A stretch of DNA of 6,268 nucleotides from an uncultured Lachnospiraceae bacterium (GTDB lineage Bacteria > Bacillota_A > Clostridia > Lachnospirales > Lachnospiraceae), in NCBI GenBank assembly GCA_946410365.1, contig CAMKAA010000063.1, positions 1-6,268 on the forward strand. Reading direction: 5' to 3'. Position numbers and translations under genes: made by a program. Under the pieces are notes generated by a model. That model had not been told where the DNA came from and did not search any database. It was given only the letters and a program-made list of their open reading frames with translations. Positions 1 through 5,717 of the stretch are shown here, piece by piece. How positions within the stretch are numbered: position 1 is the first letter of the stretch; each line of letters starts with the position of its first letter.

Positions 1-13
1 CTTTTTTTAATTC

Positions 14-898
14 TTACAGACATCCAAATTCAATCATAGCTTTCCTAAGCACTTCCTGATGCTGCGGCTCCATCTCCGTCAGCGGAAGCCTCGGACGTCC
101 CACTGCGTAGCCCTGCATGCACAGCGCAGCCTTTACAGGGATGGGATTGACTTCGCAGAACAGCGCGTTCACAAGATCCAGGGACTTGAACTGCAGTTTG
201 CGGGCCTCGTCATAGCGGTTTGCCAGGCAGTATGCCACCATGTCGTGGGTCTCCTTGGGAGCCACGTTGGAGAGCACGGAGATCACGCCGATGCCTCCGA
301 GGGAGCAGATCGGAACGATCTGGTCGTCGTTGCCCGAATAGATGTCGATGATGCCTTCTCCGAGCGTGGCGAGCTTGGCAACCTGACTGATATTGCCGGA
401 CGCCTCCTTGATCGCCACGATATTATCCACTTCCTTTGCAAGTCTTACTGCTGTCTCGGGCAGGATGTTGGATCCCGTTCTGGACGGAACGTTGTAAAGA
501 ACGCAAGGGATATCGATCGCGCCGGCAATTGCTGAGAAGTGCTGGAACAGTCCGTTCTGGGTCGCCTTGTTGTAATAGGGCGCAACGAGAAGGCAGCCGT
601 CAGCGCCGAGCTGCTGGGCCTCTTTGGACATCATGATCGCGTGAGCGGTATTGTTGGATCCCGTACCGGCAATGACAGGGATCCTGCCCGCTGTCTTCTC
701 AACAGTGTAGCGGATCGCCTCGAGATGTTCGTCATCCTCGAGGGTCGGCGCCTCGCCGGACGTTCCGCAGATAATGATCGCGTCTGTGTGGCCAGCGATC
801 TGGTCCTCGATCAGCGCGCCCAGTACGTCATAGTTGATCTCTCCGTTGTCTTTCATGGGCGTTACAATAGCGACACCCGCTCCTTTGAAAATAGCCAT
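14..898 (-). CDS. dapA: 4-hydroxy-tetrahydrodipicolinate synthase (DapA)
   Basis: This cytoplasmic enzyme condenses pyruvate with L-aspartate-4-semialdehyde to 4-hydroxy-tetrahydrodipicolinate, the first committed step of the diaminopimelate/lysine pathway that feeds cell-wall synthesis. At 294 residues it has the normal length of this TIM-barrel family (E. coli 292). Visible landmarks are the GTSGE motif at 45-49 with the active-site Thr46, APYYNK at 106-111, LYNVPSRTG at 134-142 with Tyr135 and Arg140, the Schiff-base Lys164 in VAIKEASGN, and NPIPVK at 251-256. The ATG at 898 is supported by AGGAG (906-910) seven bases upstream. The gene follows a membrane-protein gene on the same strand after 55 bases, with no terminator between, so cotranscription is likely. 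Several residues of the E. coli lysine-inhibition site are replaced (see findings). The identification rests on strong motif agreement and collinearity with E. coli DapA recalled from memory. Confidence 0.97.
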   Translation of the reverse strand: MAIFKGAGVAIVTPMKDNGEINYDVLGALIEDQIAGHTDAIIICGTSGEAPTLEDDEHLEAIRYTVEKTAGRIPVIAGTGSNNTAHAIMMSKEAQQLGADGCLLVAPYYNKATQNGLFQHFSAIAGAIDIPCVLYNVPSRTGSNILPETAVRLAKEVDNIVAIKEASGNISQVAKLATLGEGIIDIYSGNDDQIVPICSLGGIGVISVLSNVAPKETHDMVAYCLANRYDEARKLQFKSLDLVNALFCEVNPIPVKAALCMQGYAVGRPRLPLTEMEPQHQEVLRKAMIEFGCL

Positions 899-905
899 TT
901 CGATT

Positions 906-910
906 CTCCT
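906..910 (-). promoter_or_regulatory. Ribosome binding site of dapA
   Basis: On the minus strand AGGAG lies seven bases before the ATG at 898, which fixes the dapA start at the residues MAIFKG. Confidence 0.8.
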
Positions 911-939
911 TTATTTTTAGACTTATACTCACATATTAC

Positions 940-953
940 ACAGGATTTCCTGT
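940..953. repeat. 14-base palindrome between the membrane gene and dapA
   Basis: ACAGGATTTCCTGT is a 6-bp inverted repeat with a two-base centre, placed directly after the stop codon of the upstream minus-strand gene and about 40 bases before dapA. No U-run follows it on the minus strand, so it is not an intrinsic terminator. It could be an operator, a weak RNA-processing hairpin, or chance. Confidence 0.35.
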
Positions 954-2156
954 TTACATTCCGTGTCCGAGCGCGATCATATAGATCAGATAGTAGATGC
1001 CGGATAACAGGTGCAGCGCCAGGACAATAGTAGCCAGTATAAATCCGACGCCTCTCTTGTTGCCTGTCATCTGCTCGCTGAAGTAGAGTTTGAGATAACT
1101 TCTGACTGCGGTATACCAGACCAGATAGACTGCCAGCATGTATCCCCACGAGAAGTTTCCGTGGTAAGTTCTTTCTCCTTTTTCAGCCAGGAACAGTCTC
1201 CACACAAGCCCCCATAAGAGCATCAGCCACGCGAAAATATCGCCCCAGGTCACGCTCTTTCTGATCGCCGAAAGGACCAGCATGAGGAGAGGGAAGGCCA
1301 AAAGGAGCAGCATGGAGATTGGTATGGAAGGGGTTCTGGCTCCCGCCACCACGAAAGGCGCGATCGTAATGCCGCCGGATTTGGAATTCCCGCCGTAGAA
1401 GGCAATGACGAACTGAAGGATCATGACCGCCAGGGAGGGAAGGCACATGAGCATGAGCTGAATGGCCGTTCTGAGATTCTTTCCCTTGTACATGATCAGC
1501 CAGATGACCATCAGCGTGAAGATCGCGGGGTAGAACACCTGGACAAAACTCGGCTTGGCAAGGCAGGAAAGGATCAGCAGGATCGACGTAAATACAGCTC
1601 TTCCTGCCGGAATACTGTTCTCAAACTCCTCCTTCTTCGCCTGCATGACTATGGATGCTGTCAGGACAAAGATCAGGAGCGCGAGCGGTCTGACCGCGAT
1701 CGTTGTGGGATTGTGCCAGATATTCGGGGAGCCCTGTCCCAGATACGGTTCTTTATTGAACATGGGCACATAGATCGCGCCGACAAGGTGCAGCACAAGA
1801 TCAAGTCCGGCGATCTCGTGGGATTCAAGGCCCGGTACCGTTCTTCGTATTGTCGCAAAAGCAATGATATAAGTCAGCACAATGAACATTCCGGAAACCA
1901 GCCCGGCCGCGATCTCCACTCTGCAGTGAAGGATCTTCACTGCCGCGTAGGTTAGCAGATGCCAAAGCGGCTCCGGGTGGGCCTTAAAGAGGCCGATCGG
2001 ATCTCCGGGCGTAAGGCTCAGGGCGATCTCTTCGTGCGGACCGTAATCGATGCCTACCAGTGCTGTGAGAAAACCGCAGGTGAACAGGATCATCAGGCTG
2101 ATCGCGATCAAGACCCATCCTGTTCCGCTGATCTTTCTCTTATCTGTATTTTCCAT
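954..2156 (-). CDS. Polytopic membrane protein, unknown function (possibly GT-C-like)
   Basis: I do not recognise a named family. The 400-residue product is very hydrophobic, with about ten to twelve probable membrane segments (for example near 13-35, 84-105, 153-172, 206-223, 230-254, 277-297, 305-324, 334-352 and 369-395). The loop after the first segment carries acidic residues (GIDYGPHEE, 35-43) and is followed by HPEPLWHLL (60-68). This layout resembles GT-C or EpsG-type membrane glycosyltransferases and polymerases, which is the basis of the tentative call. Other distinctive polar stretches are GQGSPNIWHNPTT (140-152), unusual between membrane segments and a candidate active site, and GERTYHGNFSWG (327-338). 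The ATG at 2156 is supported by AGGAGG six bases upstream. A promoter lies further upstream, and dapA follows downstream. It could equally be a transporter or a wall-polymer flippase; the membrane location is sure, the function is not. Confidence 0.85.
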   Translation of the reverse strand: MENTDKRKISGTGWVLIAISLMILFTCGFLTALVGIDYGPHEEIALSLTPGDPIGLFKAHPEPLWHLLTYAAVKILHCRVEIAAGLVSGMFIVLTYIIAFATIRRTVPGLESHEIAGLDLVLHLVGAIYVPMFNKEPYLGQGSPNIWHNPTTIAVRPLALLIFVLTASIVMQAKKEEFENSIPAGRAVFTSILLILSCLAKPSFVQVFYPAIFTLMVIWLIMYKGKNLRTAIQLMLMCLPSLAVMILQFVIAFYGGNSKSGGITIAPFVVAGARTPSIPISMLLLLAFPLLMLVLSAIRKSVTWGDIFAWLMLLWGLVWRLFLAEKGERTYHGNFSWGYMLAVYLVWYTAVRSYLKLYFSEQMTGNKRGVGFILATIVLALHLLSGIYYLIYMIALGHGM

Positions 2157-2162
2157 AAACGT

Positions 2163-2168
2163 CCTCCT
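2163..2168 (-). promoter_or_regulatory. Ribosome binding site of the 954-2156 gene
   Basis: AGGAGG on the minus strand, six bases before the ATG at 2156, is a full-strength Shine-Dalgarno sequence and sets the start at MENTDK. Confidence 0.85.
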
Positions 2169-2176
2169 GAGTCAGC

Positions 2177-2188
2177 AGTTTATAAACT
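2177..2188. repeat. Perfect 12-base palindrome, possible operator
   Basis: AGTTTATAAACT is a perfect palindrome lying between the predicted -10 box (2202-2207) and the ribosome site (2163-2168) of the minus-strand membrane gene, that is roughly +7 to +18 of its predicted transcript. This is a classical place for a repressor site. The sequence is AT-rich, so chance is possible. Confidence 0.35.
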
Positions 2189-2201
2189 TGCATATGTAAT
2201 C

Positions 2202-2230
2202 ATTATACGCTATTTTCCTTCTTCCGACAG
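2202..2230 (-). promoter_or_regulatory. Predicted sigma-A promoter for the 954-2156 gene and dapA
   Basis: On the minus strand a consensus TATAAT -10 box (2202-2207) is preceded after 17 bases by CTGTCG (2225-2230), a weak 3-of-6 match to TTGACA. The predicted transcript would start near 2195, leaving a leader of about 40 bases. It is probably the promoter for both minus-strand genes, since nothing convincing is seen directly before dapA. Confidence 0.6.
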
Positions 2231-2282
2231 ACTGAACCGAACTTTATTTCTTCCTATTGCCTTTTTGTGTCTCACGCTTTAT

Positions 2283-2310
2283 TTGCCCGCGCCAAATGCT
2301 GTTGTATAAT
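2283..2310 (+). promoter_or_regulatory. Predicted sigma-A promoter for the 2347-3963 gene
   Basis: TTGCCC (2283-2288, 4 of 6 to the -35 consensus) is separated by 16 bases from a perfect TATAAT (2305-2310). Transcription would begin near 2317, about 30 bases before the ATG at 2347. This rules against the longer in-frame start at 2257, which lies upstream of the promoter. Confidence 0.7.
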
Positions 2311-2334
2311 AAAAGCAGTTCATTTGTGAAATAC

Positions 2335-2340
2335 GGAGGT
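2335..2340 (+). promoter_or_regulatory. Ribosome binding site that decides the start at 2347
   Basis: GGAGGT lies six bases before the ATG at 2347. It is the reason for choosing this codon over the upstream in-frame ATG at 2257, which would add 30 unconvincing residues. Confidence 0.85.
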
Positions 2341-2346
2341 ACTGTA

Positions 2347-3963
2347 ATGTCTTATTATTCATCCGATGACCCGCGCTCCTATTCCTCCGGCCGCATCAGG
2401 CCTGCAGCGGTTTTATTCTGGATCCTGATCATACTCGCGCCCTTTATAAGCGCTGCTCTTTTGCAGCTTCTGACGGGCACCTCCGCGCTCAGGCTGGACG
2501 CCTGGAACACCACATGGAATGACGAAGTCGGTTATTATCGCGTGATCCGTCTTCTCCGCTACGAGTTCTATCCCAGAGGCATGTATGGCTTCAATGAAGA
2601 CGCGCCCGCGAATCTGGCATACGGGCCCTACAATATCTTTACCTACCTGCCCTATTTTGTCCTGTCATTCTTTACAGGCGTGGAGAACCACAACTTCATC
2701 TATTACAGCAATGCTGCCCTCGCTGTTCTGGCCGGCCTTTTCTACGTCCTTTTAGTGCGCCCCAGGGCAAGAGAGGGCTTCTTCACCGTGCTCTTTCTGG
2801 TCACCTACCTTGTAGCGGGACGCTACGTCTGGTCCGGCATGACAGAGAGCAGTTACAACTTCTTCCTGATCCTGTTCACGGCGCTTGTACTGTGGATGAT
2901 CAGGCATCCGTTCGCGCCGGCCTCTTCGCAGAAAGCGGCCCTGTTCGCGATGATCCTGATCGTCTTCTTCTGGAACACGATGCGCCCGTATTATTTTCCG
3001 CTGCTCCTGATCCCCGTATACATGATCTTCAGGCAGAAGAGTGCCCTCTCCGGCGGCGCCAAAGCGCTTTTCTTCCTGCTCTGCATTCTCTCTGCGGCAG
3101 CTTCGGTAGGCCTGTTTTTCTTCTTTACGGGATATAACGTCGCGCGTTATTTCTTCGACAGCACACAGACAGAGACTTTGAAACAGCTGCTCAGCACGGG
3201 ATCCCCGGTAAAGATGGCTGAGCAGATCCTGCACGCCAATCTGGATGCTCTGCGGGAGATCAGGGGCTATCTGTCCGACAGCCGGTGGGCAGGAGGCATC
3301 CCCTTACTGTATTTTGCCCAGTCTGTACTGCTGCTGATCCTTTTGATCCGCTCCCTGTTTGCGGGCGATAAAAAAAGAGACGGCCGCTGCGCCGTGATCT
3401 TCTTCATGCTGCTTGGAGGCGCCGCAATCTATGAGGCCAACGTCGTCCTGTACAGCCCTGTACAGCTGCACCGCATGATGCTGTCCGTCACTCTGGCTTA
3501 CGGGCTCCTTCTCATTGAACTCGGCGGGGAAAAGAACAGGATCGGTTTCGAACGGATCGCCGGCGAGATCGCGCTTTTGGCGGTAATGGCTTTCTTCGTT
3601 GTGAGGGCCCCGGAGAACTTCCGGCTGCCGCAGATCGACGCGAGTACGCTGAGCGCCGCGGACGAGCAGGCGCTGGAGATCGAATTCCGCGGGCTCCTGC
3701 CTCTTGAGAATGATCCCTGGGACAACACCATTGCCAAGCTTCCCGAATCCGAAGACCTGCAGTGGGAATACATGCTTCCCACCTATACATCCCTGAACGT
3801 GTGCCAGACCGCTGTTTTGGAGAAGCTTCTGACAGATGGCAGTGTACGCAGCAAGTTTGTTCTTCTCTCCGAAAAGTCGGACCTGAATAAGCTCTGCGAA
3901 AAGCAGAAATACCGTGTCGTCTGGCAGGGCTACGGCAGGATCATGTACCAGACTAGAGATTAG
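2347..3963 (+). CDS. Polytopic membrane protein, probable GT-C-type glycosyltransferase
   Basis: The 538-residue product has a short polar N-terminus (1-18), about ten to twelve membrane segments spread over residues 19-420, and a soluble C-terminal part (about 421-538) probably outside the membrane. After the first segment (about 20-43) comes an outer loop with WNDEVGYY (57-64), whose Asp59/Glu60 pair fits the acidic motif that GT-C glycosyltransferases carry in their first loop. YGFNEDAP (80-87) and AYGPYNIFTYLPY (91-103) follow, resembling clostridial membrane glycosyltransferase-like proteins recalled from memory. RPYY (213-216) and HRMM (375-378) are other polar patches inside membrane regions. 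GT-C enzymes use lipid-linked sugars to glycosylate polymers or proteins outside the cell; donor and acceptor here are unknown. It has its own promoter, is divergent from another polytopic membrane gene, and is followed after 49 bases by a transporter gene. The membrane topology is sure, the enzyme class moderately so. Confidence 0.85.
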   Translation: MSYYSSDDPRSYSSGRIRPAAVLFWILIILAPFISAALLQLLTGTSALRLDAWNTTWNDEVGYYRVIRLLRYEFYPRGMYGFNEDAPANLAYGPYNIFTYLPYFVLSFFTGVENHNFIYYSNAALAVLAGLFYVLLVRPRAREGFFTVLFLVTYLVAGRYVWSGMTESSYNFFLILFTALVLWMIRHPFAPASSQKAALFAMILIVFFWNTMRPYYFPLLLIPVYMIFRQKSALSGGAKALFFLLCILSAAASVGLFFFFTGYNVARYFFDSTQTETLKQLLSTGSPVKMAEQILHANLDALREIRGYLSDSRWAGGIPLLYFAQSVLLLILLIRSLFAGDKKRDGRCAVIFFMLLGGAAIYEANVVLYSPVQLHRMMLSVTLAYGLLLIELGGEKNRIGFERIAGEIALLAVMAFFVVRAPENFRLPQIDASTLSAADEQALEIEFRGLLPLENDPWDNTIAKLPESEDLQWEYMLPTYTSLNVCQTAVLEKLLTDGSVRSKFVLLSEKSDLNKLCEKQKYRVVWQGYGRIMYQTRD

Positions 3964-4012
3964 GGACATTCAGCTGCCGTTTCTGTAATAACGCCTCGGA
4001 AGGGTTCACGCA

Positions 4013-5206
4013 ATGAAACCATTTAATAAAAACAATCTCAACACCCCCTGGGTAGCATACACGATCGCAACCTGCTCCGCGGTAGTCCTCTTCTCGATCC
4101 TGACGCATCTGGACGTCATCGGGAGCGCTCTGCGCGGCATGGGAGCCTTTCTGTTCCCTATTGTTCTCGCCGCGATCATCGCCTATATCCTTAATCCGCT
4201 GGTGGATGTCTACAAGAAGCACCTTTTTGCGAATGTACCTTCGGAGCGTCTGCGCGGCAATCTCTCTGTTTTTGGCGCGATCCTTTCCTTCCTGCTTGTG
4301 ACTCTGATACTGCTGGTATCCCTGATCCCGCAGGTCATAAGCGGCATCGTACAATTCGTAGGCAACTTCGACAGCTATGCCAGTTCCATGCAGCGCCTTC
4401 TGGGACGCCTGAATGACTACGCTTTGGAAATGAATCTCGACATATCGGGGCTGATCAACTCCAGCGGAAGTATCCTCGACACGCTCAGTTCTCTGCTGCC
4501 CAGAAGCCTGAACAACATTGTAAATACCTCTATCAATCTGACCAAAAGTATCTTTGAGGCATTGGTTTCCTTCATTCTGGCGGTATATTTCCTAAGCGCC
4601 AAGGATAATCTCAAATCCAGTTTCAAATTCCTCCTCGAGTCGGTCCTCTCTCCCACAGTCTACCCCGGCACGATAGAGTTTCTGAAGAACTGCCATAATA
4701 TCATGCTCCGCTATATCATCTTTGACGTGTTGGACGGCATCATTATCGGTGTCTCCAACGGCCTCTTCATGGCGGCTGCAGGAATGCCTTATGTGGTCCT
4801 TGTTTCCGTGCTGGTAGGCGTCACGAACCTGGCTCCGACCTTCGGTCCCTTCGTCGGAGGCATTGTGGGCGCACTCATCCTGCTGCTTGTCAACCCCTGG
4901 TACGCCTTGTGGTTTCTTCTCTTTACTCTGATCCTGCAGACCATCGACGGCTATATTTTAAAGCCCAAGCTCTTCGGCGATAACCTTGGCGTTCCTGCCG
5001 TCTGGGTCCTGGTATCCATCATCTTCTTCGGAAGACTCTTTGGTGTTCTCGGCGTCATTATTTCGATCCCTCTGGCCGCCATTGTGAATTACATCTACCA
5101 GACCCGTATTGTCAACAGGCTCCGGAAGCGCCGCGAGAACAATGAACTGCAGCGGAGCATCCTTAAGGCGAAAGAGTCGGAGAGGGATAAATCCGTTGAT
5201 GAATAA
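4013..5206 (+). CDS. AI-2E family (PerM/YtvI-type) transporter
   Basis: The 397-residue product matches the AI-2E/PerM family in length and pattern. It has an early membrane pair with FLFPIVLAAIIAYILNPLVD (46-65), a less hydrophobic central region (about 115-170), then FILAVYFLSAKD (187-198), GMPYVVLVSVLVGVTNLAP (257-275) leading into TFGPFVGG (276-283), the DGYILKPKLFGDNLG motif (312-326) and FFGRLFGVLGVIISIPLAA (338-356). The C-terminus (364-397) is short, charged and cytoplasmic. Members act as permeases or exporters in the cytoplasmic membrane: TqsA exports autoinducer-2, others have been linked to sodium/proton exchange, and most have no known substrate, so a role in AI-2 signalling should not be assumed. 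The ATG at 4013 is preceded by GGAAGGG about eight bases upstream. No terminator separates it from the gene ending at 3963, so cotranscription is likely. A strong terminator follows five bases after its stop. Confidence 0.93.
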   Translation: MKPFNKNNLNTPWVAYTIATCSAVVLFSILTHLDVIGSALRGMGAFLFPIVLAAIIAYILNPLVDVYKKHLFANVPSERLRGNLSVFGAILSFLLVTLILLVSLIPQVISGIVQFVGNFDSYASSMQRLLGRLNDYALEMNLDISGLINSSGSILDTLSSLLPRSLNNIVNTSINLTKSIFEALVSFILAVYFLSAKDNLKSSFKFLLESVLSPTVYPGTIEFLKNCHNIMLRYIIFDVLDGIIIGVSNGLFMAAAGMPYVVLVSVLVGVTNLAPTFGPFVGGIVGALILLLVNPWYALWFLLFTLILQTIDGYILKPKLFGDNLGVPAVWVLVSIIFFGRLFGVLGVIISIPLAAIVNYIYQTRIVNRLRKRRENNELQRSILKAKESERDKSVDE

Positions 5207-5211
5207 AAAGA

Positions 5212-5257
5212 GGGCGTTGTTCTTGCTGATTGGCCAGCAAGGGCAGCGCCCATTTTT
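5212..5257 (+). terminator. Intrinsic terminator after the AI-2E family gene
   Basis: Bases 5212-5228 pair without a break with 5235-5251 (17 bp, three of them U-G contacts), closing on a six-base loop ATTGGC, followed by ATTTTT (5252-5257). It begins five bases after the stop codon at 5206, so it ends the plus-strand transcript. Confidence 0.93.
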
Positions 5258-5279
5258 GATTGCGATCCACATCTTTCTG

Positions 5280-5294
5280 TTTCGGTACAGAAGC
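5280..5294 (+). repeat. TTCGG-type repeat, copy 1 (T variant)
   Basis: TTTCGGTACAGAAGC. Its first 13 bases are the exact reverse complement of copy 4 (5591-5603). The core TTCGGTACAGAA is itself nearly palindromic (TTCnGTACnGAA). Confidence 0.8.
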
Positions 5295-5373
5295 TCTTAA
5301 ATCGTATATACTCGTCCCTACATGTCGGTTCTGACTGATGAGTTCCTACCTGCTGAGTTCCGTATATTGTATT

Positions 5374-5388
5374 TTTCGGCACAGAAGC
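5374..5388 (+). repeat. TTCGG-type repeat, copy 2 (C variant)
   Basis: TTTCGGCACAGAAGC, same orientation as copy 1 and differing from it by one base. Bases 5375-5388 are the exact reverse complement of copy 3 (5495-5508). Confidence 0.8.
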
Positions 5389-5494
5389 ATCGATAACAAA
5401 AAAGTGCGTACATGAATTCTTCTGCTGCCAGACTTTGCACTGACATCTTCAAGAGATTCTTTATTATTCAGGGACGTAAGTGTGCTCAAATTAA

Positions 5495-5508
5495 GCTTCT
5501 GTGCCGAA
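5495..5508 (-). repeat. TTCGG-type repeat, copy 3 (C variant, inverted)
   Basis: GCTTCTGTGCCGAA, a 14-base exact inverted match to copy 2. On the minus strand it is followed by TTAA, which echoes the CTTAAAT after copy 1 on the plus strand. Confidence 0.8.
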
Positions 5509-5590
5509 TTTCCAGCAGCCCTTGCAACAGATCAGTCATCGCACACCTTTCCATACGGCATTTGTGGATGTAATTCTTCTAAAATTGTCA

Positions 5591-5603
5591 TTCTGTACCG
5601 AAA
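5591..5603 (-). repeat. TTCGG-type repeat, copy 4 (T variant, inverted)
   Basis: TTCTGTACCGAAA, a 13-base exact inverted match to copy 1. With copies 1 to 3 it makes a nested arrangement: outer pair T variant, inner pair C variant. Confidence 0.8.
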
Positions 5604-5667
5604 CCTCTCCATCAGATTTGAAATAAAGCCAAAAAGGATGGTACGCACAGACAAGCTGCATCACAAT

Positions 5668-5695
5668 AAAAAAAGCTGCCGCATCAAGCGGCAGC
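5668..5695 (-). terminator. Intrinsic terminator after the Bax inhibitor-1 family gene
   Basis: On the minus strand GCTGCCGC pairs with GCGGCAGC (5675-5682 and 5688-5695, 8 bp, loop of five) and is followed by seven U (5668-5674). The hairpin begins 22 bases after the stop codon at 5718. On the plus strand the tail is only CTTTTG, so any action in that direction would be weaker. Confidence 0.93.
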
Positions 5696-5717
5696 CTTTT
5701 GTTAATACAATCCAATA

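Larger units (their letters stand above)
5258..5667. other. Gene-free stretch between convergent terminators, rich in short repeats
   Basis: About 400 bases without a credible gene: reading frames here are short, lack ribosome sites or run through the terminator. No good promoter was found. The stretch is visibly richer in A and T than the genes beside it. Its content is four copies of a TTCGG(T/C)ACAGAA motif plus weaker internal repeats. Examples are two TGMTGAGTTCC copies at 5336-5346 and 5351-5361, and CATGAATTCTTCT (5411-5423) resembling GATGTAATTCTTCT (5567-5580). It may be a degraded repeat or mobile element, or may carry an untranslated RNA. Confidence 0.6.

Noticed and set aside
539..1030. 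A 163-residue plus-strand reading frame antisense to dapA and the gap beside it.
   Set aside because: It is the shadow of dapA, with no ribosome site and an arginine-rich, low-complexity composition unlike a real protein.
2257..2346. A 30-residue N-terminal extension of the plus-strand membrane protein starting at the ATG at 2257.
   Set aside because: It lies across the predicted promoter (TATAAT at 2305-2310), has no good ribosome site, and a perfect GGAGGT sits before the ATG at 2347.
3304..3969. A 221-residue minus-strand reading frame inside the GT-C-like gene.
   Set aside because: It is fully antisense to a well-supported gene, without a start signal or a recognisable protein pattern.
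5435..5467. A possible promoter, TTGCAC followed by T/A-rich TCTTTA or TATTAT.
   Set aside because: Spacing fits only the poorer -10 box (TCTTTA, 17 bases) and the better box is 21 bases away; no gene or clear RNA follows.
5280..5603. A CRISPR array as an explanation of the repeated motif.
   Set aside because: The repeats are short, in both orientations and unevenly spaced (about 80, 106 and 82 bases apart), and no cas gene is present.
5404..5648. An 8-base inverted match GTGCGTAC (5404-5411) / GTACGCAC (5641-5648).
   Set aside because: One or two 8-base matches are expected by chance in a stretch of this length.
5641..5656. A possible fifth copy of the repeat, GGTACGCACAGACAAGC.
   Set aside because: It needs insertions to align with GGTACAGAAGC and lacks the TTC start, so the similarity is too weak.
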